From NCBI GenBank assembly GCA_016800925.1, contig JABCPU010000261.1, positions 1 through 64,000 on the forward strand: a stretch of DNA of 64,000 nt, written 5' to 3'. The position numbers and the translations under genes are program-made. Of the stretch, positions 10,431-21,615 are shown in pieces. Under the pieces are notes generated by a model. It did no database searches and was not told the DNA's origin. It worked only from the letters and a program-made list of their open reading frames with translations. This DNA comes from Suillus spraguei. Its lineage: Eukaryota > Basidiomycota > Agaricomycetes > Boletales > Suillaceae. The first letter of the stretch is position 1; each line of letters starts with the position of its first letter.

Positions 10431-11687
10431 TGTTACAAGAACACCTTCTTGCACCCCTACTATCATTTTTCCTCCTATGCGTCGCCGTCTACTCTCATCC
10501 TGATGAGGCCCCCACACTCATTCTCCGCTACCTCATCTGGCTCACCCTTGTCACACCATACCTTGCCTATGCCTGCCTTCTCCATTGTCATTGCTGAGCA
10601 CTCATCCCTCATGCATGCATTGCCTTCTTCGCACACTTTGTGCTCGCTTTCGCCTTTCGCACTTCTTACATGCTCACTCCCATGCCTTGCACTTCATGTA
10701 CGCCCTTTGCATTTCATCGTACCCATTATACCTTTGGCTCCATACCTATGACTCTTTTTCACACATGCGTGCTTTCATTGGTTATATGCCTCTGACTCAT
10801 TCATGAGTATGTGTCCTTCTATTGGCTATCTGACCTCATACTGAATTCAGCGATACTTATGTATTCGCGCTCTGCTTCAATCTTACGTATAAATACACAC
10901 AGATAGCCTTTGTACTTCTTTAACTTGGATCTACTTGATCTTCAACCCTGAACTTCTTTTCAATAAGCTTCAATAAGCTTATTGTCTATACTTCGACTTC
11001 TTAGAAGCTCATCGCTTCTAAGTCTATTCATCATCATAGAACCTGTCGCTGAGACATGGTTGTGAGACAGCACATCGCGCCCACTGTTACAAACTGGGGT
11101 GGCATCACCAGCGACAGTGATAAGACACAGCCAGTCTGCTGGGAAGTTCTACTATGTTCAAAAGAGAACAAGGACAGCGAGTACACGGAAGATTCTGAGT
11201 ACAAGTGAGGGTTCAGTCTAAGAGTTGCAACTCAAAGACAATGGAGAATAATGACTAAGACTAAGGAGTGCTTAGACTTAGAGATGATTCAGACAACTTA
11301 GGTTGGAGGCCTAAGTGAAGGATATTCCAGGTAAAACCCAGTAAGATTAAAGTAAAGTATACAAGCATAGTACAACATGCTTAAATGAGCCAATATATGC
11401 GCATGGACCAAGAGAGACGTGAGAATGTAACTGTGTATCCTAAAGAGGAAGGCAACTGTAGTACAGATGCGTTGAGCATATGAGTCAAGAAACGTATCAC
11501 ATGATATACAAGGTAAAGACAGAAGAGAAAATGAATAGGGGCACATATGACTGTAAAACCCACCTCCAACCTGACACAACTAGCGCACTCCATGCTAGGC
11601 GACCAATACGCATGAGCCGCTGCTCTTTATTGAGCGCTCATTGCAGACACCACTCAAGTTCCTTAGCTCCTGGCTAGGTCACTAACA
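10431..11687 (+). mobile_element. 5' LTR of the gypsy element
   Basis: Matches the 3' LTR at 20,457-21,372 from TGTTACAAGAACACCTTCTTGC to CTAACA. It is interrupted at 11,085-11,558 by a solo LTR and also lacks roughly 140 bp present near 20,740-20,880 of the 3' copy. Duplicated AATAAGCTTC and a TATAAATACA sequence near 10,890 are shared by both copies and could be a promoter element. Confidence 0.85.
11085..11558 (+). mobile_element. Solo LTR in the 5' LTR, TSD CCCAC
   Basis: The 474-bp segment starts TGTTACAAACTGGGGTGG and ends GACTGTAAAA (the last CA decayed to AA). It is flanked by CCCAC at 11,080-11,084 and 11,559-11,563. The same family is at 17,547-18,020 and, inverted, at 13,519-13,819. 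The host LTR resumes at ACCTCCAACC exactly as in the 3' LTR copy, which lacks this insertion. Confidence 0.9.
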
Positions 11688-11879
11688 AAAGATTCAAGTT
11701 ACCTTTTACTCGCTATGCTGCCCAGCTAGCTGAGACAGGACGACTCGACCCCAAACCCTGAACCCTGACAGGAGGACGCTGAATTAAGCCACCTGAGGAA
11801 TGTGCACACCAATGACCCTTCCTACCCCTGCCACTGAAGCAAGACAGCTCAGGACCATGCACCAGAACCCAGAACAAAC

Positions 11880-12662
11880 ATGTCTGGCTCCACAACAACA
11901 ACTCCCATGGCCACTAAACTCACACCACCCGAACTTAAGGCAGGCTTGCCCTCAAAGTTTGATGGGGACCCCATTGACATGATGAGATGGCTCTATACAG
12001 CCTCCACCTACCTCTCACTGAACAAGATGTACTATCTGTCTGACAAGCACTGGATCTGTACCTGCCTCGCATACATGACCAAGGGGACCGCCCACTCTTG
12101 GGCGCTCACTCAGTATGCAAAGGCCTATGAATCCATCCCCATCAACTTTGGCAAATGGGGAGACTTCCGCAATGCCTTCATCACCGCCTTCAATCCTCAT
12201 GATGAGAAGGTTGATGCTATGGCCAAGATCTCCTGAATCACACACTCCGGCACCTTTATGGAATACATTGCAGAGTTCAAGACTCTGGCAATGTGCTTGA
12301 GCATCAAGGAAAGCTCAGTCCTGATCCACTTCTTTGAAGCTGGACTTAAGAACCTCTTTGCCGCGCCATCTGCCAGATGGAAACCATCCCCACCTCCATC
12401 GACAATTACTACTCTGCTGCTGCCATCAAGCTGATTGCCAATTATGAATGTGGAGTGGCCATGTGCAACGTGGTTGCCAAGACCCACTCCCAATCCAAAC
12501 CCTCTTATCAGAGGTTGAACCACGCAAGACACAACCCTGATGCCATGGACATCGACCTGATGCACCAAGAGTGCGAGAAATATATGAAGGATAGCCTCTG
12601 CTTCAAATGCAGGAAGCACGGCCACCGCGCCGGTGACACCGCCTTCCACCCAAAGGTCTGAC
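11880..12662 (+). pseudogene. Ty3/gypsy gag, broken
   Basis: Starts MSGSTTTTPMATKLTPPELK and continues with a capsid-like helical region (GLPSKFDGDPIDMMRWLYTA, then GKWGDFRNAFITAFNP), typical of retrotransposon gag. A TGA at 12,234 interrupts it, but the same frame resumes (ITHSGTFMEYIAEFKTLAM), followed by another frame shift, and ends with a zinc knuckle CFKCRKHGHRAGDT in which the last cysteine of CX2CX4HX4C has become Thr. Gag would coat element RNA in cytoplasmic particles; this copy cannot. Confidence 0.75.
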
Positions 12663-12996
12663 ATGGAGATGATGACAAGAAAGGAAAGAATTCAGTAAGG
12701 GATGAAGTTCCTGACAAAGAAGACTCTGATGAAGACACTTCCAATATGGAAGTTGAAAGGGTCAAAGCTAGAAAGCTTGCCCTGAGGAAGACCAAGACAC
12801 CTAAAAGCGCACAGACTCCGAAGAAGACTAAATAGACTCCTACCGAGTCTTCGGAAGAAGATGAGGCAGAGGATTTTTAGATAGGAGTACTGTAGCAATG
12901 TCAGTCACTCCAAAGTGCGCCTTGTATACTAAACATGTTGGCAAATCAAATGAGTTTCAAGTTCCTGTCACCCTTTCTAGTGTGAAAAGCACAAAA

Positions 12997-15900
12997 ACCA
13001 TTGCATCAACTGCTATCATTGATTCTGGCACCAGAGGGTATTCATAGACTCCTCCTTCATATGGGATCATAAGATCTGTACACATCAACTCAGACACCCC
13101 TTCCACATCACCACTGTTGATGGAAGTCACTCAAGAGCCGGAAGGTCTCCCACTACTGTACCCTGTTTATCCGCCTTGATAAATGGGTCATGTATGGAAA
13201 GTTCAATGTCACCCAACTTTCCAAACATGATGACATCCTCCTCGGAAAGCCAAGGCTTTCCGCAATGAACCCTGACATCAACTGGGCATGTGACACCATC
13301 ACTTTATGCGCGACCACACACTCATGACAAGTTGAGTGCATACTGAACCGAAAGTGCGCCTGCCTACGTATTCTGAGGCATGACCTCAATCGAGGAAGAA
13401 GAAGAACAAGAAGAACAAGAATAATAAGAGAAACAGACTCTCGGGTTTAAAACCCACTGAGGATGATGAAGACGACCTCCGTGACTTCAACAAATACGAG
13501 GATGTCTGGGTCAGCAACTGTTACAGTCATACGTGCCCCTATTCATTTTCTCATCTCCTTTACTGGGTTTTACCTGGAATATCCTTCACTTAGGTCTCCA
13601 ACCTAAGTCGTCAGAATTGTCTCTAAGTCTAAGCACTCCTTAGCCTTAGTCTCTGTTCTATTGATCATCTTAGAGTCGTGACTCTTCGATCAAACCCTTG
13701 ATCCTACTTGGAACACTTCCTTGTAGTAGTCCTTGTTCTCTTCTGGACATTGTAGAACTTCCCAGCAGACTATCTGTGTCTTTTCACTGTCGCTGGTGAC
13801 GCCACCCCAGTTCGTAACAGCAACACCCAGATGTGCCAGAAGGTGGACAATATCACCACCTACCTCCTGACTGATGATGAAGTACTCATCAAGTACTCTC
13901 CTGATGCGACCTCTGTGCGCATCATCAAGAACCTTGACTTCAACACCCCACTCACTCGAGACAGGACCTCAAAGAATGAAATGAATCGCATGAGCAAACC
14001 TCTGCAAAACATTTGGATTCTGGAGGCCTCCAAGGATCTTGTCAAGATGAGCAACAAAGTTCAAGAATGCGCCATTGAGTCAAACCAAGAGAAGATGAAG
14101 ATGACATTTGAGGAACTCATCCCCTCATACCTCCATGACTTTGCTGACATCTTTGCAAAAGATGGGCTTAACCAGCTCCCCCCATCTCAACCTGGAGTCG
14201 ACCACTGGATTAAAATGAAGCCTGGTTTCATTCCGAAGAGCTCCAGGGCATACCCCCTCTCCCCAAAATAAATGGAGGCTGTCAAAGCCTTCCTCAATGA
14301 ACACCTGAAGAAAGACTTCATCCAACCATCAAAGTCCCCTCAGGCCTCCGGTTTCTTCTTTGTCAGAAAGAAGGACAGGTCACTCCGACCCTGTCAAGAC
14401 TACCAGTACATTAACAAATGGACCATGAAGAACACCTATCCACTTCCCCTCATTCTGCCTCTCATCGCCAAACTTCGAGGTGCGAAATACTTCACGAAGA
14501 TGGACATCTGATTGGGATACAATAATATCTTGATCCACCCTGATGACTGCTGGAAAGTGCCGTTCTCAACCTCCTTTGGACTATTCGAGCCGAAGGTCAT
14601 GTTCTTTGGACTGTGCAACTCGCCCAACACTTTCCAAGCCTACATGAACCAGACCTTTGCAGAAGAGATCAACAAAGGATGGATGATTGTCTACATGGAC
14701 AACATCCTAATCTTCTCTGACACCTAGGAGGAGCAGAAGGAACAGACTCGCAGAGTCCTCGACAAGATCAGAAGAGAATCCCTCTTCCTGAAACCCAAAA
14801 AGTGCACTTTCAATGCACAAGAAGTTGAATACCTCAGCATGATCATCCGCCCTGAACAAGTTGCCATAGACCCCTCAAAGCTGAAGGGAATCAGCAAGTG
14901 GAAATCTCCCACCTCTGTGAAAGAAGTCTGATCATTCCTCAGCTTCTGCAACTTCTACCGACACTTCATCTCCCACTATTCCGACATTGCGCACCCACTC
15001 ATCGACTTGATGAAGAAAGACACCATCTTCAATTGGGTCAACATCCATGAAGATGCCTTTGAAGCACTCAAGAAGTGCTTCCTCTCCAAACTGGTTCTGC
15101 AGAACCCCAACCCAGTCAAGCAATTCGCGCTTGCAACCAATGCCTCTCTGGCAGCAACAGGCACAGTCCTGCTCCAGACAGATGACAACAGGGCATACCA
15201 CCCCTGTGGATACCTCTCTCAGAGCCTCAACTCGACTGAGAGAAACTACCAGATCTATGATCGTGAACTCCTCACGGTTATCCATGTGCTCCAAGCCTGG
15301 AGGCACTTCCTGGAAGGAAACCCACACCCTATAATCATATTCACAGATCATAAGAACCTGCTCTACTTCCGAGCAGCTCAGAAACTGACGCGCCGACAGG
15401 CGTGCTGGCAATTGACACTATGCAACTTCAACCTGGAGTTCCATCATGTCCCCAGCTCTAAACTTGCCGTGCCTGATGCGCTGTTACACTGTCCTGACCA
15501 TCTTGGCACCGACTCCAACAACGAAGACATGGTCCTCCTCCCCAACTCTCTCTTTGTCAAAATCATTGACACCGAAACTCGCTGAAGACTTCAAATGTCT
15601 GAATGACTCCCCCAACGATGCCACTATTAAATGTGCGCTCGACACGCTTAATGGCATCTGTGTGCCCCCCCTGAAATCTGCCCTCTCTGATTGGGTATTC
15701 ACCGATGGTGTCCTTTTCTACAAGGACCACTCTTACATCCCCGCAGACCTGCAACATTGTATACTCTCCTTGCATCACGACCACCCCTCCACAGGTCACC
15801 CTGGGCATGCAACCACCGAATGGAGTTTAAAGAAAGCATACTGGTGGCCCAGTATGGGTGCCTTTATCTGATGATATGTCAATGGCTGTGCTTTATGCCA

Positions 15901-16903
15901 GCAGATGAAGGTGGACATGCATCCAGTGACTCCACTTCTCACCCCGATCCCCTTGACCTCTCTCCACCCTTTCTCCCAGGTCTCCATTGACCTCATCACC
16001 GACCTCCCTACCTCAGATGGCTATGATTCTGTCATGGTTGTGGTAGACCATGGTCTTACGAAGGGGGTAATTCTTACTCTTTGCAAGAAAATGATAACTG
16101 CAGAGGGAGTAGCCCACCTTTTCTTCAAGAAAGTCTTCTTGAGATTTGGGCTATATGACAAGATCATCTTGGACCAAGGCCCACAATTTGCCTTGAAGCT
16201 AGCTCGCGAGCTAGGACAACTTCTGGATTACCAAGTCACACTCTCCATGGCCTACCATCCTCAGACCAATGGCCAGGCAGAGAGGATGAACCAAGAACTC
16301 GAAACCTACCTGCACATCTACTGCAGGACGATGCCCACAGATTGGGCCAAACACCTTCCAATGGCTGAGTTCATCCACAACTTCCAAAAACATTCCACCA
16401 GAAATGTGTTGCCCTTCTATCTCATGATGGGCTATGAACCGCATGGCATACCCTATGCCTTCCCCGACTCTACCCTTCCTGCCACCGAAGAGCGCATGCA
16501 GATGCTTCAGAAGATCCATGAAGAAGCCCTTGCTTGCCACAGCCTTGTGCAGCAACAGATGACAGACTGAACTCACAGAAAGAAGCACACCCTGTGGAAT
16601 ATTGGCGATAAGGTTTGGCTAAGCACAGCCAACCTAATCACGAAGCTTCCCTCAAAGAAGCTCACCCCAAAATGACATGGACCTTTCAAAATTCTCAAAG
16701 TCATGTCATCCATCACATTCAAGCTCAAGCTCCCTGCCTCCTGGAGAGTTCACTCCACATTCCACACCTCTGAGCTATCATCCTATCAGGAGACAGAGAT
16801 AGATGGACCGAACTACACTGAACCCCCACCTGACATCATCAATGGGGAAGAACACTACAAAATTGAGGTGATCCTCCAACACACTGGAGTTGGCAAGCGC
16901 TGA
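12997..16903 (+). pseudogene. Ty3/gypsy pol: protease, RT, RNase H, integrase, broken
   Basis: Domains in order: a protease remnant (AIIDSGTR near 13,015); reverse transcriptase 14,100-14,930 (SGFFFVRKKDRSLRPCQDYQ, YFTKMDI, FGLCNSPNTFQAYMNQTF, WMIVYMDNILIFSDT); RNase H 15,000-15,500 (LATNASLAATGTVLLQTDD, IIFTDHKNLLYF, VPDALLHCPD); integrase 15,770-16,560 with zinc-binding HHDHPSTGHPG...CALCQQMK and catalytic D, D, E in SIDLITDLP, ILDQGPQF and NGQAERMNQELE; then a C-terminal chromo-like end (WRVHSTFHTSELSSY, GEEHYKIEVILQH). RNase H first Asp is Asn (TNAS). In-frame stops at about 14,269, 14,509, 14,725, 14,929, 15,870, 16,568 and 16,672, plus a frameshift near 15,585, disable it. An inverted solo LTR sits at 13,519-13,819. 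Confidence 0.85.
13519..13819 (-). mobile_element. Solo LTR in pol, inverted, TSD GCAAC
   Basis: In reverse complement it starts TGTTACGAACTGGGGTGGCG and ends ATGACTGTAACA. Flanks GCAAC at 13,514-13,518 and 13,820-13,824 match exactly. It is 301 bp; relative to the 474-bp copies, about 170 bp is missing internally, between CCCAGTAA and AATAGGGGCA. Removing it rejoins the host pol sequence. Confidence 0.9.
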
Positions 16904-17546
16904 CATGCACCAAACTGGTCTGGTGCATGGCTGACTAAACACTACTGCAGCTGACAAATAGTACCAGGACTATAATAGCTTAGTGTTCCTCTATTCAGAA
17001 ATTAATCCATGATGCAGAATCGAAAGTTTCTTTTTGCTCGTAAAAAGTTTGCTTATTATTTCTAATTCATTTTTCATGGGTGTGTTTATGTATGTTTGGC
17101 TACAGAAACTACTTCATAAGATTCCCACAGATGTCAGGTGACCCCAGCAAAATAATTACATAGAGTTACCCTGCAGAAAAACTCATGAAACATATTATGA
17201 TTCACTTGCGTCACCTCTATGCATCTACAAAAAGTGCAAATTTATGCTTCAAATATTACATAATTGATATTCCTCCTAGGATAGCCACTAATGGTCACCT
17301 GATCTCAAATTTATGCATAGCCATTGATATCCCACATGACTTTTTCTCACACCCTTGAGCATATTACAAATCAACTATGACAATATTCAATAAATAGGGT
17401 AGGTCAGCACCCCTACAAAATGTGGGAAAACAGTAGCATAGCCATTCATTTTGTCTATATAATACCCACCTTTTTGTCAATAAGAGAGAGATTTTTCTCC
17501 CCCTCAGAAATATAACTGAGAGTGAAGTGTGACCAGCACTATCAGC
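16904..17546. other. Gypsy internal non-coding stretch
   Basis: After the pol end there are about 640 bp of AT-rich sequence with no open frame of note. It belongs to the gypsy element because it lies between its LTRs and outside the solo LTR. Confidence 0.5.
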
Positions 17547-18020
17547 TGTTACGAACTGGGGTGGCGTCACCAGCGACAGTGAAAAGACACAGGCGGTCTG
17601 CTGGGAGTTCTTACAATGTCCAGAAGAGGACAAGGTGAAAGTACGAGGAACGCGTTCCGAGTACGATCAAGGGTTCAGCCTCAAAGATAAGTCTAAGAGG
17701 TATCCGCGAGAATAGAGACTAAGACTAAGGAGTGCTTAGACTTAGAGACGATTCAAGACGACTTAGGTTGGAGGCCTAAGCGAAGGAGATTCCAGGTAAA
17801 ACCCAGTAAGATTAAAGTAGGGAATCTACTACAAGTACACTGTGCTTAAATAAGCCAATATGTGCGCACAGACCAGGAGAGACGTGAGAATGTAAGTGCG
17901 TATCCAAAGAAGGAAGGCAACTATAGTACAGATGCGTTGAGCATATGAGTCAGAGTTGTGTTACGTAATATACAAGGTAAATGAAGTAGAAAATTAATAG
18001 GGGTGCGTACGATTGTAACA
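17547..18020 (+). mobile_element. Solo LTR, intact ends, TSD TCAGC
   Basis: The 474-bp LTR runs from TGTTACGAACTGGGG to GATTGTAACA, with 6-bp inverted termini TGTTAC/GTAACA and perfect direct repeats TCAGC at 17,542-17,546 and 18,021-18,025. It is the best-preserved copy of the family and the reference for those at 11,085 and 13,519. Confidence 0.93.
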
Positions 18021-18025
18021 TCAGC

Positions 18026-19125
18026 ACACTGTCAAGAACATTGTCAACAACAGTAAGATTGGAAGTCTACTCTGTGAGATAGCACTACCTTGAGCTCACT
18101 GTGTCTGACAACCAGCAAGACAACAAATTTTTTTTCTTTAACAAATTCATTCTAGTTTCTTTCATCATCTTTCTCTCTGTTTTTCTTTCTCTGTTGTCTG
18201 TTTCCTTGCTTCTGTTTCTTTTGAATCTTTCTCTTTTCTTCTTTTTCTTTGATTACTGGTCTCTCTCTCTCTTTCAAAGTTTGTTGGTGCTAAGTGTCCT
18301 TGTGTTTCTGATATTTGTGTTGTCTCTTTAGTCCATCTAAGGCCAGAGTAGCTTAGTGGGAGAGACTTCAGAGGTTGATAGCAACACTCTATCTCACACA
18401 TCTGAGTAGCGATACTGAGTTAAGGTCTTCACTGACTGATAGACTCTAGTTATTGAAAGGGGACTTGGTATTGAAATCCAAGGACGTCCATTCCTGTTAT
18501 CTGCTTAATACTCATAGTGAGTTCCTTGGCAGCAGGTTTAATAGTAAGCTAGAAGATCTCTGAAGTAGTGACTAGTCTTGACCGGGGATTCTACCTGCTT
18601 GTCTGAGAAGGTGATTGTTGTAACTTCCCACAAATTGCAGTAGCACAATTGTTGCAAAACACCTGCATCCCATTGGAGAGAGTAATTTGGCCAGTCATTT
18701 TTGTTTCTTAGTTTGTTTGACTTCTGTGTTTTTTTTCTTTGAAGTTTAGTTGTTTCGAGAATCTTTGTCATTGTCCAAGAGTTTGCTGATCTCACAGAAG
18801 TGACTCATTTGCTGACCATAGCCTGGGGAACATTAAACAGCCACCCACGTACAACCACGTTATCAGTCATTGGTATTTGTCTGAATCACTGACCGTGGAG
18901 ATATTTGGTTTTATAGGTCTTTATCTATAGATCATCTATCTAAGAAGACAGCGTCACCACTACCTAGTCACCTGAGTAGGATACCCTGATCCGGCGTACA
19001 CCTGGATCTTGGAGAAAGATTTAGGATCCACAGCAGAGATCCTGGAGGACTATAAGAGATGCTTGAAGCTGGCTAGATGACTCATCGCCTCTTGACCACT
19101 TCCACCACCATCCACCACAGCCAGC
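18026..19125. other. Gypsy internal region with pyrimidine-rich tract
   Basis: About 1.1 kb upstream of the 3' reading frame. Positions 18,120-18,320 are a strongly pyrimidine-biased plus strand (TTTTTTTTCTTT, then CTCTCTCTCTCTTTC); the open frame across it is an artefact of that bias. No protein motif is visible. It may act as leader for the downstream frame, which is inference only. Confidence 0.45.
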
Positions 19126-20445
19126 ATGTCTCAATTGTCTTCATCCTCCTCTGACTCCTCCCTCTCCAGCACATCTAGCCTTGCACATTCCAACCCCTTT
19201 GCACTCCCCGAAACCCCCAAACAAATCCAATCCATGTTGGAAGCCGTCATCCTTGACCCACAATATGCTATGTGCCTTGACTCCTACATCTTGTGCACCA
19301 ATGACTTCATGCTCAAAGAGCTGATCCTCATCTTGAGGACTGCTGAGCTTCTCATCACCCTTGCAACGCACTACATGCAAGGCACCATCATGAAGGCAAC
19401 CATCTGCCTTCTCAGTACCAAGAACTTCTCAGACGTCATCCTCAAACTTGACACTGAGTGCACATTCAACATGCCCCCTGATGACCTCAGTGTTATTGAT
19501 CGCCCTTGCACCTATGGTGGCGACATCATCACTGCTGAACCAGTTGTCATGCACCACCCCCCTGTGGCGTCCATCCCATCACTGCCCCCTTCCCTCACCT
19601 CTACCGAGTTGTTAACCAACTACAAAAACTACCTCATCAACCCTCACTATGAGGTCCCTGCCTCCGCCTCATTTGACAAGGTTCTATCTGCTGCTATCGC
19701 TGGCTCAACTGACCAAGCGGTCATTGACACCAATTTCCCTTCGCACCTCACAACAGAAATGCTCGAGACTTTCACCTATCACAATGATATCCCCAATCTC
19801 GTCCTTGATGAGCCAACTCACACATCCCCTGAACCACTTCCTGTACCTGAACCTCAGGTAGAACCAACCATGCCAAACAACTCTCGCATGCCCCCAAAGC
19901 CCATCCATCATAAACTCACCCACTCTCTGAAGTGCTCCCACTTACAAAAGTGCAATGCTGCGAACACAATCCTGTCCATTGGACTTGCACCTGTTGAAGT
20001 TGTGCGTCCCTGATGCTCCCCATATTCCAATCACACCAATGCCCAACACTCAGTTGACGTCGCTCAGCTTGAGGCAACCAAAACAACTCAGGTCAATTAC
20101 ACCAATGTCGTCTGTCACATTTGTAATGTCTATGGACACAAACAGCGCCACTGTGCGCAATACTTCTGCTGCATCTGCGGAAAGTTTGCACCAGGACATC
20201 CCATGGACTTCTGTTCAATGCTCAATGGGTGCCCCCTCTTGCACAAGAAACCTGGTGACCATGGGTACTACACTGAGTTGTGAAAACTAGAAGCTGCATA
20301 CGACCACGCCACCGCTGCCAAAGAACAAAACCGCATTCTTAATGCTGAAGACACAGAGTGATGGCTCACAGAAGTCTCACTTGACTCTGCATGATTCGAG
20401 GATGGTAACTGTGGAGATGATTGAATCAGCGAATCAAACACATAA
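19126..20445 (+). pseudogene. Extra gypsy reading frame with two zinc knuckles (pol-to-LTR)
   Basis: From MSQLSSSSSDSSLSSTSSLA to a TAA at 20,443-20,445 one frame of 440 codons is interrupted only by TGA codons (20,011; 20,281; 20,368; 20,389; 20,419). Parts: Ser-rich start; helical region to about residue 100 (YAMCLDSYILCTNDFMLKEL); Pro-rich middle (residues 210-250, EPLPVPEPQVEPTMP); a knuckle CHICNVYGHKQRHC (CX2CX4HX4C) near 20,110 and a second CCICGKFAPGHPMDFC (CX2CX6HX4C); then a charged heptad-like tail (KLEAAYDHATAAKEQNRI). This looks gag-like in the sense of a nucleic-acid-binding structural protein, but a gag already lies upstream of pol. It could be an accessory protein of this lineage or a captured gag from another element. 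Neither is proven. Confidence 0.6.
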
Positions 20446-20456
20446 AACCAGGGTAA

Positions 20457-21372
20457 TGTTACAAGAACACCTTCTTGCGCCCCTACTATCATTTTTCCTC
20501 CTATGTGTCGCCATCTACTCTCGTCCCAACAAGGCCCCCACACTCATTCTCCGCTACCTCATCTGGCTCGCCCTTGTCACACCATACCTCACCTATGCCT
20601 GCCTTCTCCATTGTCATTGCTGAGCACTCATCCCTCATGCATGCATTGCCTTCTTCGCACACTTCGCGCTCGCTTTCGCCTTTTGCACTTCTTATATGCT
20701 TGCTCCCATGCCTCACACTTCATGCACACCCTTTGCATTTCATGCTTCCCTTTATGCTTCAACATGCGCTACCCTTTGGTTTACTCAAGCAATCTGTTGG
20801 CTCTTGGACTACGATTGGTGTCATATTTCCTTTTATCTTTTCCTTTTCATTTTCCTTCTTGACTCATGCGTCGCCTCATTGGCTCGTACCCATTATACCT
20901 TTGTCTCCACACCTACGACTCCCTTTTGCACATGCGTGCTTTCATTGGTTCATATGCCTCTGACTCATTCATGAGTATGCGTCCTTCTATTGGCTATCTG
21001 ACCTCATACTTAATTCAGCAATACTTATGTATTCTTGCTCCACTTCAATCTTATGTATAAATACATGCAGATAGTCTTTGTACTTCTTTAACTTGGATCT
21101 ACTTGATCTTCAACCCTGAACTTCTTTTCAATAAGCTTCAATAAGCTTATTGTCTATACTTCAACTTCTTAGAAGCTCATCACTTTTAAGTCTATTCGTC
21201 ATCGTAGAACACATCACTGAGACGTGGTTGTGAGACAGCACAACCCACCTCCAACCCAATGCAACTAGTGCACTCTGTGCTAGGCAACTGATATGCATGA
21301 GCCGCCGCTCTTTATTGAGTGCTCATCGCAGACACCACTCAAGTTCCTTAGCGCCTGGCTAGGTCGCTAACA
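20457..21372 (+). mobile_element. 3' LTR of the gypsy element
   Basis: Begins TGTTACAAGAACACCTTCTTGC and ends CTAACA at 21,372. It is 916 bp and uninterrupted. Shared with the 5' LTR are the TATAAATAC sequence near 21,055, the CTTCAATAAGCTTCAATAAG duplication near 21,130 and the terminal block GAGTGCTCATCGCAGACACC. No clear purine tract precedes it (ACCAGGGTAA). Confidence 0.88.
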
Positions 21373-21615
21373 GCGAGAACCCTTGCACCACCAGTTGTGC
21401 TTTAAAAACTGGTCCTCCTTAAACTCTAAGACCCAGCAACAGCCAATTGCATGACAATCAGAAGGTAGCACCACCAGCTCATAGATGTTCATTTCTGACA
21501 TTCAGTTAATTTCCTTACACATGGCAGCTAGCCAATGATTGCTGTCAGGGTATTGCATCACTTCATCATAGGTAGCCGGTGGGATTTTGAGGTCATAACT
21601 GGGAGTGTGCAGATT
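21373..21615 (-). pseudogene. Copia pol segment between two insertions
   Basis: Starts with the GCGAG duplication and reads, on the minus strand, PVFKAQLVVQGFSQ, the conserved start of copia reverse transcriptase (K-x-R-L-V-A-Q-G-F). It is bounded on the right by the AGATT duplication of the next solo LTR. Confidence 0.7.

Larger units (their letters stand above)
10431..21372 (+). mobile_element. Complete Ty3/gypsy element nested in copia, TSD GCGAG
   Basis: The element begins TGTTACAAGAACACC at 10,431 and ends GGTCGCTAACA at 21,372. The five bases before it (10,426-10,430) and after it (21,373-21,377) are both GCGAG. Removing it rejoins the copia frame: KAQLVVQGFSQ on the right with IPGIDFGWTFAP on the left. 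Order inside is 5' LTR (10,431-11,687), gag (11,880-12,662), protease-RT-RNase H-integrase (about 13,000-16,903), an untranslated-looking stretch, a zinc-knuckle reading frame (19,126-20,445) and 3' LTR (20,457-21,372). Three solo LTRs of another family lie inside. Every coding part has premature stops, so it is dead. Length without the inserts is about 9.7 kb. Confidence 0.9.

Noticed and set aside
18101..18331. Hydrophobic 76-codon open frame
   Set aside because: It is the translation of a pyrimidine-rich tract (poly-T/CT) and not a membrane protein.
18335..18420. tRNA-like stretch (GCCAGAGTAGCTTAGTGGGAG)
   Set aside because: It has an A-box-like TAGCTTAGTGG but no matching acceptor stem or GGTTCGA-type B box, so neither a tRNA nor a SINE head is supported.
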